A stretch of DNA of 35,812 bases from an uncultured Oscillospiraceae bacterium (GTDB lineage: Bacteria > Bacillota > Clostridia > Oscillospirales > Oscillospiraceae): positions 1 through 35,812 of the forward strand of contig CANQOA010000018.1 of assembly GCA_947625355.1 (NCBI GenBank), given 5' to 3'. Made by a program: the position numbers and the translations under genes. The notes beneath the pieces are model-generated. The model made no database searches, was not told the DNA's origin, and worked only from the letters and a program-made list of their open reading frames with translations. Within the stretch, counting starts at the first letter, position 1. Each line of letters begins with the position of its first letter. Shown piece after piece: positions 23,897 through 31,136 of the stretch.

Positions 23897-26012
23897 TATT
23901 CTCTTCTTCCACTGTCGGCGGCGGGGCCTCCCCCGCTGTCGGCTCCAGGAGCAGCGCCGCCTTGGGGAAGGTCACCTGGGCCTTGAACAGGTCCCCGTCC
24001 AAAATGAGCGTCAACTGGCCGCCCATCAGCTCCGACAGGCTCCTGGCGATGGAGAGCCCCAGGCCGCTTCCCTCGGTGCTGCGGGAGCTGTCCGCCCGGA
24101 CGAAGCGCTCCATCAGCTCCTCCGCCGGGATGTCCAGCGGCTCGCGGGAGGTGTTTTTGATGTCGATGGCCACCTGCTCCGTCCCGCATTCCAGGTCGAA
24201 ATAGGCCCTGGTGCCCGGCTGGGCGTACTTGAGCACATTGACGGTCAGATTGTCCAGCACCCGGCCCAGCAGCCGCGGGTCCGCCAGGATCAGCGCCTCC
24301 TGCTCCGGCAGGTGCAGCACCGTCTCGATGCCGGCGGCGGTCAGCCGCTCGCTGTACTCCCCCGCCGTCTGCTCCACCAGCTCCCGCACATCGAATACCT
24401 CGCTGTTCACCTTCACCGCGCCGCTGGCGGCCTTGGAGGCCTCCACCACGTCCTCGGTGAGTTTCTTCAGCTTGGCTCCCTGCCGGTCCAGCACCTCCAG
24501 GTACTCCCGGCGGGTCTGCTCGGGCAGGTCCTCGTTTTTCAGCAGCTCGATATAGCTGATGATGGAGGTCAGCGGCGTTTTCAGATCATGGCTCACATTG
24601 GCGATGAGCTCGGTCTTCATCCGCTCGGAGCGCATCCGCTCCTCCACGGCCAGCGCCATGCCCTCGCCGATCCGGTTCAGGTCCTGGCCCAGCTCCTTCC
24701 AGACCGAGTGCAGATGCCGGGTATCCACCTTATAGCTCAGGTCTCCGGCGGCCAGGGCCTTGGACGCCTGCCGGACCCGCCGTTCCTCCACGCCCCGGCG
24801 CAGCACACAGGGCAGCACTACCGCGTCCGCCAACGCCAGTAGCAGAAAGATGACCCGCTCGCCCAGGTGGTCGAAAAACGCCGCACACAGCAGCACCACG
24901 GCGCCATGGACGCACAGCAGCGCCAGCATCAGCACCGTCACGGACAGCTTCTGGATCATCCGGCGCAGCAGGAGCTTTTCTTTCCACACCTTGGCGGCGA
25001 TCTGGTTCGCCAGCAGACAGCCCAGGACGCCGGCTCCCCAGAGCTCCACCACGATCTCTTCCATCTCATGAAGGGACATGTCCAGCAGCGCTGTCACCCT
25101 CCACAGCTCCGAGAACTCGTAGCTCTGATCCACCAGGAATGAGGCCGCCAGCACCCACGCCAGCACCGCCACATCCGTCGGCACCCGGCCCAGGAGCGTG
25201 AGCGTTCCCCGCCGGCCGCACAGGATCGCCGCCGCTATGCCGAACGCCATGCAGACCGCCGCCGCCACCGCGCAGACCACGGTCACCGGCAGGAAGAACT
25301 CCCGCAGCGGATAGAGGCGCGAGAAGAGGTAATACTCCCGGTAGCAGCCGTCATAGGGCTCCACCGGCAGATTCACATAGCCCTCCAGGGTGAAGGCATA
25401 AAGCTGTTCATCGGTCCCCGAAGCGCCCGGGACCTGGATCACGCTCTGGGGGTCAATGGACTCGGGCTCCAACGCATCGATGACGACCGGAGCATGACGG
25501 TCCGGCTCCGTCTCCGATCCATCCTGGCCGGCATCCGTTTCGCTGGCGAGGGAAACGCTCGCCGGCGCGGGGGTAGGCAGCGCGGTCATCCCCGCTCCGG
25601 AAAAAGTATCCTTTGCTGCCTCCTCCACGGTCGGCGGGCGCAGGATCGGGTCCGCCACCGCCACGGTCCAGCTGGTCACAAATTCGGACGCGCCGCCGGT
25701 GGTGTCGCTCATCACCTGCCCATTCTCATCCACGATCCGGTAAGCGAACGCGCTGCCGCCCCAGCCGCCCAGACTCGGGCTGGTCGGGTCCTTGAGCCAC
25801 TGCAGGTTGCTGTTCAGATGGCTCAGGCACTCCTCCACATATCTCTTGCACAGGCCGCTCTGGGTAAAACCGAAGTCCTCCTGGTCAGAATACCAGCCGT
25901 CCATCAAAACATAGCGAAACAGGGACCCGGCAAACACCGCCACGCCGGCACATATGCAGTACAGCGCCAGCATCAGGGCCCGAAACCAGGTCCTCTGCAT
26001 CAGTGCTCTCAT
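23880..26012 (-). CDS. Membrane sensor histidine kinase
   Basis: This 710-residue kinase has an N-terminal membrane segment (about 11-33), a large external domain (about 34-240) rich in acidic, Ser and Pro residues, and several further membrane segments between about 240 and 405. A HAMP-like linker follows. The HisKA domain has phospho-acceptor H475 in ANVSHDLKTPLTS, and the ATPase domain has an N box (LDNLTVNVLKYA, about 586-597) and a G box (GSGLGLS, from 648). The ligand is unknown. It lies three bases downstream of its response regulator. The four to five extra central membrane segments are more than in simple two-pass kinases. Confidence 0.92.
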   Translation of the reverse strand: MRALMQRTWFRALMLALYCICAGVAVFAGSLFRYVLMDGWYSDQEDFGFTQSGLCKRYVEECLSHLNSNLQWLKDPTSPSLGGWGGSAFAYRIVDENGQVMSDTTGGASEFVTSWTVAVADPILRPPTVEEAAKDTFSGAGMTALPTPAPASVSLASETDAGQDGSETEPDRHAPVVIDALEPESIDPQSVIQVPGASGTDEQLYAFTLEGYVNLPVEPYDGCYREYYLFSRLYPLREFFLPVTVVCAVAAAVCMAFGIAAAILCGRRGTLTLLGRVPTDVAVLAWVLAASFLVDQSYEFSELWRVTALLDMSLHEMEEIVVELWGAGVLGCLLANQIAAKVWKEKLLLRRMIQKLSVTVLMLALLCVHGAVVLLCAAFFDHLGERVIFLLLALADAVVLPCVLRRGVEERRVRQASKALAAGDLSYKVDTRHLHSVWKELGQDLNRIGEGMALAVEERMRSERMKTELIANVSHDLKTPLTSIISYIELLKNEDLPEQTRREYLEVLDRQGAKLKKLTEDVVEASKAASGAVKVNSEVFDVRELVEQTAGEYSERLTAAGIETVLHLPEQEALILADPRLLGRVLDNLTVNVLKYAQPGTRAYFDLECGTEQVAIDIKNTSREPLDIPAEELMERFVRADSSRSTEGSGLGLSIARSLSELMGGQLTLILDGDLFKAQVTFPKAALLLEPTAGEAPPPTVEEENKENQV

Positions 26013-26015
26013 TCG

Positions 26016-26705
26016 TTATCCCTCGATCTTATAGCCCTTGCCCCAGACCACCTTCAGGTATCGGGGCTCCGCCGGATCGATCTCCAGCTTTTCCCGCAGG
26101 TGGCGGATGTGGACGGCCACCGTCCCCTCCGCGCCCATGGGCTTATCCTGCCACACCCGGCGGTAGATCTCCCGGCTGGAGAACACCTTTCCGGGGTTTT
26201 CCATAAAAAACTTCAAAATGTCGTATTCCTTGGGGGTGATGGTGATCTCCTCCCCCTCCACGGTGACGGTCTTGGTGCTGTCGTCCAGCTCGATGCCGCC
26301 CAGCGTCAGCGCCGTGCCCTTGGGCGCTTCGTTCAGGCGCATATACCGCCGCAGCAGGGCTTTCACCCGCGCCAGCACCTCCTGGGCGTTGAAGGGCTTG
26401 GTCACATAGTCGTCCGCCCCCAGCTCCAGGCCCATGATCTTGTCCTCATCCTCGCTTTTGGCGGTCAGCAGGATCACGGGGATGTTGCTCCGCTCCCGCA
26501 GCAGCGTCAGCGCGCTGACGCCGTCCAGCTCCGGCATCATGATGTCCAGCAGGACCAGGTGGACCTCTTCCCTGCCGACGATGTCCAGCGTCTCTTGGCC
26601 GTTGGCCGCCTCCAGCACCCGGTATCCGGCGCCCGTGAGATAGATACTCAGCGCCCGGCGGATATCCCGGTCGTCGTCACAGACCAGAACGGTATACACA
26701 TCCAT
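26016..26705 (-). CDS. OmpR/PhoB-family response regulator
   Basis: This 229-residue DNA-binding regulator is the partner of the kinase downstream. The receiver domain has the acidic pair D10/D11 (VLVCDDD), phosphorylation site D54 (LVLLDIMMPE) and the conserved lysine in VTKPF. The C-terminal winged helix carries ITPKEYDILKFFMENPGKVFSSREIYRRVW and ends VWGKGYKIEG. The ATG follows a GGGAGG ribosome-binding site. Direct repeats upstream suggest autoregulation. Confidence 0.95.
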   Translation of the reverse strand: MDVYTVLVCDDDRDIRRALSIYLTGAGYRVLEAANGQETLDIVGREEVHLVLLDIMMPELDGVSALTLLRERSNIPVILLTAKSEDEDKIMGLELGADDYVTKPFNAQEVLARVKALLRRYMRLNEAPKGTALTLGGIELDDSTKTVTVEGEEITITPKEYDILKFFMENPGKVFSSREIYRRVWQDKPMGAEGTVAVHIRHLREKLEIDPAEPRYLKVVWGKGYKIEG

Positions 26706-26754
26706 CGCCTCCCTCTTCCTCAGGATAGCACATCCCGCCGGACGGAAAAAGGGG

Positions 26755-26780
26755 GGAAATCTTAAGATTTTCTTAATTCC
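26755..26780 (-). promoter_or_regulatory. Candidate response-regulator binding repeats
   Basis: On the minus strand, two TTAAG half-sites with an 11-base period lie about 60 bases upstream of the response regulator. This is the arrangement bound by OmpR-family dimers. A weak -10 (TATCCT) lies nearer the gene with no good -35 box, consistent with an activator-dependent promoter. Confidence 0.4.
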
Positions 26781-26787
26781 CCATAAA

Positions 26788-26816
26788 ACGACGCCCCGGG
26801 CGGTCCGGGGCGTCTT
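26788..26816 (-). terminator. Terminator of the P-type ATPase gene
   Basis: GACGCCCCGG (26790-26799) pairs perfectly with CCGGGGCGTC (26805-26814). On the minus strand it is followed by GTTTTA, just after the ATPase stop at 26820. Confidence 0.8.
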
Positions 26817-26819
26817 GGT

Positions 26820-28526
26820 TCATTTTTCTTCCTCCGGCAGGACCGGTTCCTTCATCACGAAGGCCCGCAGGGAGTTGAGCACCGCCAGCAGCGCCACGCC
26901 CACGTCCGCGAACACCGCCAGCCACAGCGGACAGGTCCCGAACATGTCCAGCACCAGGATGATGGCCTTGAAGGCCAGAGCGAACAGGATGTTTTGCCAG
27001 ACGATGCGGCGGGTATGGCGGGCGGCCTCGATGGCCGATACCACCTTGGAGGGCGCGGTGCCCATGATGACCACGTCGGCCGCCTGGATGGCGGCGTCGG
27101 ACCTGGCGCCGTTGAGGCTCATGCCCACGTCGGCCGCCTGGATGCACTCGGCGCTGCGCTCCGCATCGCCCACGAAGATCAGCGTCCCCCGCTTGATCTG
27201 GCGGTTCTGGATCTCCCTGACCACGGCGACCTGCTCATCCGCCGGGCAGTCCGGATAGAACTCGCCGATCCCTACCTGGCGGGCGAATTTTTCCGTGGCG
27301 GCGGGGCTGTCCTCGGTGATCATGGCCACCTGCCGGTCCTTCTCCCAGGTCAGCACCGTCACCGCCCCGGACACGTCCGGCTTGGCCACGCTGCCGAACA
27401 CGATCCGGCCGGCGTACTGACCGTCGATGGCGAGATACGCGCAGTTCTCCCGGCTCTCGTCCGGTCCGGGATCGACCCCGTGCGCCGCCATGAAGGATGC
27501 CTCGCCCAGGATGATCTTCACGCCATCCACTTCCACCGTGATGCCGAAGCCCTTCTCCTGCTGCTGGAAGCTCTGGATGAGCTCGATATAGATGACGCCC
27601 TTGTAGGCGGCCTTGATGGCGTCGGCATAGGGGCTGTCGGCATAGGCGCAGGCGTGGGCGGCGATGCGCAGGAACACGTCTGCCTCCATCTTCTCGCTTT
27701 TCACGGAACTGACCCGCAGCCCCTCCCCTTCCAGCGCGCCGGTCTTGTCAAAGACCACCGCCTTGGCCCGGGCCACGTCGTCCATGGCGCAGGTGTTCTT
27801 GAAGAGGATGCCCTGGCGGGTGGCGCCGCCGAGGCCGGCAAAATAGCTCAGGGGGACGGAGATGACGATGGCGCAGGGGCAGGCGATGACCATCAGCACC
27901 AGCGCCCGATAGACCCCCTCCGATATCGTGGTGTGCAGCACCAGCGGCGATATGACGGTGATGACCAGCGCGATGGCCAGCACCACCGGGGTATAGAAGT
28001 GGGCAAAATGGGTGATGAACTCTTCCGTTCGGCCCTTGGGCCCCTTGTCGGAGCGCACCTCCGCCAGGGCGGCGCTGGCCTCGGGGGACCGGTTCTCCAT
28101 CAGCCCCTCGATGTTTTGGCGCACCTTGGCCACGGCATAGCCCTGGAACAGCTCTCCCAACTGGTACAGGATCATCACGCTGGCGCCCTCGCTGGCCTCG
28201 CCGATGATCATCGACGCCACGGCCACCACGCTCATGAGCAGGCTCTCGTCAAAGAGCCGCCGGCGGATGATGTTGGCCACCGCCTTGATGAACACGTCAT
28301 AGCCGGCGCACAGGATGGACGCCGCGTTCAGGCCCAGCGCCAACTGGGGCAGCGTGCTCTCCGCGACTGCCCCTCCTATGAAAAAGGCCACGGCGGTGAT
28401 AAGGCGCCAGACCATCACGGTGTCAAAACCGTGATGGTCGTGGTGATGCTCGGCCATGCAGTCGTCGCAGGTGCAGTCATGGCCGTGGCCGGATATCGCT
28501 TCTTTGATCTCCCGGATAAAGCCCAT
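26820..28526 (-). CDS. Degenerate heavy-metal P-type ATPase lacking the actuator domain
   Basis: A 568-residue relative of cadmium/zinc-exporting P1B ATPases. It has a His/Cys-rich metal-binding N terminus (residues 13-32), membrane segments, the metal-site CPC (C216-P217-C218) and the phosphorylated aspartate D260 in DKTG. However, the whole actuator domain with its TGE motif is missing: the sequence passes directly from SAALAEVRSD (about 151-160) to GRTEEFITHF. Other motifs are altered: DKTGA for DKTGT, no HP dipeptide (SPYADAI), TED for TGD, and VGDAERSAE for GDGINDAP. The frame is intact. It is unlikely to pump ions in the normal way; a metal-binding, regulatory or decaying protein are options. 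The aldolase gene lies directly upstream. Confidence 0.85.
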   Translation of the reverse strand: MGFIREIKEAISGHGHDCTCDDCMAEHHHDHHGFDTVMVWRLITAVAFFIGGAVAESTLPQLALGLNAASILCAGYDVFIKAVANIIRRRLFDESLLMSVVAVASMIIGEASEGASVMILYQLGELFQGYAVAKVRQNIEGLMENRSPEASAALAEVRSDKGPKGRTEEFITHFAHFYTPVVLAIALVITVISPLVLHTTISEGVYRALVLMVIACPCAIVISVPLSYFAGLGGATRQGILFKNTCAMDDVARAKAVVFDKTGALEGEGLRVSSVKSEKMEADVFLRIAAHACAYADSPYADAIKAAYKGVIYIELIQSFQQQEKGFGITVEVDGVKIILGEASFMAAHGVDPGPDESRENCAYLAIDGQYAGRIVFGSVAKPDVSGAVTVLTWEKDRQVAMITEDSPAATEKFARQVGIGEFYPDCPADEQVAVVREIQNRQIKRGTLIFVGDAERSAECIQAADVGMSLNGARSDAAIQAADVVIMGTAPSKVVSAIEAARHTRRIVWQNILFALAFKAIILVLDMFGTCPLWLAVFADVGVALLAVLNSLRAFVMKEPVLPEEEK

Positions 28527-28529
28527 GGA

Positions 28530-29498
28530 TCAGGCCTTGCCGCTGCAGCCCAGCACGTCCACCAGCTTGTGGCGCACCAGCTCCTTGATATTGGCGCGGG
28601 CGGGCTTGAGGTACTCGCGGGGATCGAACTTGTCGGGATGCTCCACGAAGAACTGCCGGATGGTGCCGGTCATGGCCAGGCGCAGATCGGAGTCGATGTT
28701 GATCTTGCACACGCTCATGGTCGCGGCCTTGCGCAGCTGCTCCTCGGGGATGCCCACGGCGTCAGGCATCTTGCCGCCGTGCTCGTTGATCATCTTCACA
28801 TACTCCTGGGGCACGGAGGAAGAGCCATGCAGCACGATGGGGAACCCGGGCAGACGGCGGGAGACCTCCTCCAGCACGTCGAACCGCAGGGGAGGCGGCA
28901 CCAGGATGCCCTTCTCGTTGCGGGTGCACTGGGCGGCGGTGAACTTATAGGCGCCGTGGCTGGTGCCGATGGCGATGGCCAGGCTGTCGCAGCCGGTCTT
29001 GGTGACGAACTCCTCCACTTCTTCGGGATGGGTGTAGGAGGAATCCTCGGCGGAGACCTTCACCTCGTCCTCCACGCCGGCCAGGGTGCCCAGCTCGGCC
29101 TCCACCACCACGCCGTGGTCGTGGGCGTACTCCACCACCTTGCGGGTGATCTCGATGTTCTCCGCGAAGGGCTTGGAGGAGGCGTCGATCATGACGGAGG
29201 TGAAGCCGCCGTCGATGCAGCTCTTGCAGGTCTCAAAGTCGGGGCCATGGTCCAGATGCAGCACGATGGGGATCTCGGGGCACTCGATCACGGCGGCCTC
29301 CACCAGCTTCACCAGGTAGGTGTGGTTGGCATAGGCGCGGGCGCCCTTGGAGACCTGGAGGATGACGGGAGCGTGCTCCTCCTTGCAGGCCTCGGTGATG
29401 GCCTGGACGATCTCCATGTTGTTGACGTTGAAGGCACCGATGGCATAGCCGCCGTCGTAAGCCTTTTTGAACATTTCGGTAGAAGTTACCAGAGGCAT
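28530..29498 (-). CDS. fba: Class II fructose-1,6-bisphosphate aldolase
   Basis: This zinc-dependent enzyme interconverts fructose 1,6-bisphosphate with dihydroxyacetone phosphate and glyceraldehyde 3-phosphate. The 322-residue protein has the class II landmarks: GAFNVNNMEIVQAI, LHLDHG with catalytic D83 and zinc ligand H84, VEAELGTLAG, GTSHGAYKF and VLHGSSSVP. AAAAGGAG lies upstream of the ATG. It is divergent from the phosphofructokinase gene, which makes its substrate, and their promoters overlap. Only three bases separate its stop from the start of the degenerate ATPase, so the two are probably cotranscribed. Confidence 0.96.
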   Translation of the reverse strand: MPLVTSTEMFKKAYDGGYAIGAFNVNNMEIVQAITEACKEEHAPVILQVSKGARAYANHTYLVKLVEAAVIECPEIPIVLHLDHGPDFETCKSCIDGGFTSVMIDASSKPFAENIEITRKVVEYAHDHGVVVEAELGTLAGVEDEVKVSAEDSSYTHPEEVEEFVTKTGCDSLAIAIGTSHGAYKFTAAQCTRNEKGILVPPPLRFDVLEEVSRRLPGFPIVLHGSSSVPQEYVKMINEHGGKMPDAVGIPEEQLRKAATMSVCKINIDSDLRLAMTGTIRQFFVEHPDKFDPREYLKPARANIKELVRHKLVDVLGCSGKA

Positions 29499-29535
29499 AG
29501 CAAAAAACTCCTTTTAGTTTATTTTTTCTATGGCC

Positions 29536-29567
29536 TTTATTTTACCGCAGTTTCATGGTATAATCAA
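29536..29567. promoter_or_regulatory. Interlocked divergent promoters for fba and the phosphofructokinase gene
   Basis: Plus strand: TTTATT (29536-29541), 17 bases, TATAAT (29559-29564). Minus strand: TTGATT (complement of 29562-29567), 17 bases, TAAAAT (complement of 29539-29544). The -10 of each promoter overlaps the -35 of the other, so two polymerases cannot bind at once. Confidence 0.6.
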
Positions 29568-29611
29568 TAAAAACATTTTGTACATTAACATGTTTTGGGA
29601 GGAATTCATCA

Positions 29612-30853
29612 ATGGCAAATAAACTTGTCGGCGCCTGCGTCATCGGCCAGTCCGGCGGGCCCACCTCGGTCATCAACGCCAGCGCTTACGGCGCTATCAG
29701 CGCCGCGCTGGAGGCGGAAGAGATCACCCAGGTGCTGGGCGCTGACCACGGCATCACCGGCGTGCTCTCGGACAAGCTCTACGACATGGGTCTGGAGGAC
29801 CCCCAGGAGCTTGCCTACCTGAAAAACACCCCCGCCTCCGAGCTGGGCTCCTGCCGGTATAAGCTGGCCGATCCCGACGTGGACGACACCGACTACAAGC
29901 GCATCCTGGAGGTTTTCAAAAAGCACAACGTCCGCTATTTCTTCTATAACGGCGGCAACGACTCCATGGATACCTGCGACAAGATCAGCCGCTTCATGGC
30001 CAAGTCCGGCTGGGACTGCCGTGTGATGGGCATCCCCAAGACCATCGACAACGACCTGTGGGGCACCGACCACTGCCCCGGCTTCGCCTCCGCGGCCAAG
30101 TATATCGCCACCAGCGCCATGGAAGTGTCCAAGGACGGACGGGTCTACCCCACCGGCCAGGTGACCATCATGGAGATCATGGGCCGGCACGCTGGCTGGC
30201 TGGCCGCCTCCGCGGCGCTGGCCACCCACTTCGGCGCGGGTCCCGACCTGGTGTACCTGCCGGAGACGGACTTCGACCAGGACGCTTTCCTCAGCGATGT
30301 GGAGCGCATCTATAAGGAAAAGGGCAGCTGCCTGGTGGCCGTGTCCGAGGGCCTGCACTTCGCCGACGGCACCTTCGTCTCCCAGGCCAAGACCAGCTCC
30401 ACCGACGGCTTCGGCCATGCCCAGCTGGGCGGTCTGGCCGCCCGTCTGGGCGAGATGGTCAAGGAGCGCACCGGCGCGAAGGTCCGCCCCATCGAGCTGA
30501 GCCTGCTGCAGCGTTGCGGCGCGCACCTGGCCTCCAAGACCGATGTGGAAGAGGCCGAGATGGCCGGGCGCAAGGCGGTGGAAGCTGCCGTTGCCGGCGA
30601 GACCGGCAAGATGGTGGCCTTCGAGCGCGCCGCCGACGCGGAGGGCAAGTATCTGTGCAAATATATCCTCCTGCCCCTCACCTCCGTGGCCAACGCGGAG
30701 AAGAAGGTCCCCCTGGAGTGGATCACCCCCGAGCACAACTTCGTCACCCAGGATTTCATCGACTATGCCCTGCCTCTGATCCAGGGCGAACCGGAGCGCC
30801 CCACCGAGTGCTCCCTGCCCCGCTACGCCAAGCTCAAGAAGGTCCTGGCGTAA
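29612..30853 (+). CDS. pfp: Phosphofructokinase, probably pyrophosphate-dependent
   Basis: This 413-residue enzyme phosphorylates fructose 6-phosphate to the 1,6-bisphosphate. The phosphate-donor motif is GGNDS (114-118) rather than the GGDGS of ATP enzymes, and the active-site motif is PKTIDND (142-148) rather than PGTIDND. Both point to pyrophosphate as donor, which makes the step reversible. Other family blocks are CVIGQSGGPTSVINAS at the start and EIMGRHAGWLAA. The asparagine in GGNDS, where GGDDS is usual, is a variant. The start has a GGGAGG ribosome-binding site. Divergent from the aldolase gene; a strong terminator follows. Confidence 0.9.
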   Translation: MANKLVGACVIGQSGGPTSVINASAYGAISAALEAEEITQVLGADHGITGVLSDKLYDMGLEDPQELAYLKNTPASELGSCRYKLADPDVDDTDYKRILEVFKKHNVRYFFYNGGNDSMDTCDKISRFMAKSGWDCRVMGIPKTIDNDLWGTDHCPGFASAAKYIATSAMEVSKDGRVYPTGQVTIMEIMGRHAGWLAASAALATHFGAGPDLVYLPETDFDQDAFLSDVERIYKEKGSCLVAVSEGLHFADGTFVSQAKTSSTDGFGHAQLGGLAARLGEMVKERTGAKVRPIELSLLQRCGAHLASKTDVEEAEMAGRKAVEAAVAGETGKMVAFERAADAEGKYLCKYILLPLTSVANAEKKVPLEWITPEHNFVTQDFIDYALPLIQGEPERPTECSLPRYAKLKKVLA

Positions 30854-30872
30854 AGGTTACAATATGACAGAT

Positions 30873-30906
30873 GGCCCGGCCGGGATATCCCCGGCCGGGC
30901 CTTTTG
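30873..30906 (+). terminator. Terminator after the phosphofructokinase gene
   Basis: GGCCCGGCCGGG (30873-30884) pairs perfectly with CCCGGCCGGGCC (30890-30901), followed by TTTT. It lies between two converging genes and may also serve the cotJC 3' end. Confidence 0.88.
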
Positions 30907-30915
30907 CCGTGTGGT

Positions 30916-31113
30916 TTACTTCTTCTTGTCGAACGCCGGGTTGACGGCGTATACGTTGCGCTGGTCCATCTTGGCGGTGGCGATGCCCATGGCCTCGCCG
31001 AAGCGCTGGAAATGGACCACCTCCCGCTCCCGCAAAAAGCGCATCACGTCGATCACGTCCGGATCGTCCGCCATGCGCAGGATGTTGTCATAGGTCACCC
31101 GGGCCTTCTGCTC
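30916..31113 (-). pseudogene. cotJC: cotJC 3' part (spore-coat manganese catalase, C-terminal fragment)
   Basis: This is the downstream piece of the interrupted cotJC gene. It encodes EQKARVTYDNILRMADDPD, followed by the REREVVHFQRFGEAMG motif with a Glu and the last manganese-ligand His, and ends FDKKK. The mobile element joins at the core TC (31112-31113), which supplies the first two bases of the glutamate codon. Read from the other side of the element, the frame continues exactly. On its own this piece has no promoter or ribosome-binding site, so it should be silent unless the element is excised. Confidence 0.9.
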
Positions 31114-31136
31114 TGGTGCGACTGGATAAAGACAAC
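31112..31136. repeat. Left attachment junction of the cotJC element
   Basis: The core TC (31112-31113) is followed inward by a 23-base arm (31114-31136) beginning TGGTGCGAC and ending GACAAC. It ends exactly where the recombinase stop codon begins (31137). The arm matches the opposite end in inverted orientation at 17 of 23 positions. Confidence 0.8.

Noticed and set aside
26994-29570. Long plus-strand open frame (about 858 codons) opposite the P-type ATPase and aldolase
   Set aside because: It is the antisense of two clear minus-strand genes and consists of Gly/His/Ala/Arg-rich sequence without recognisable domains.
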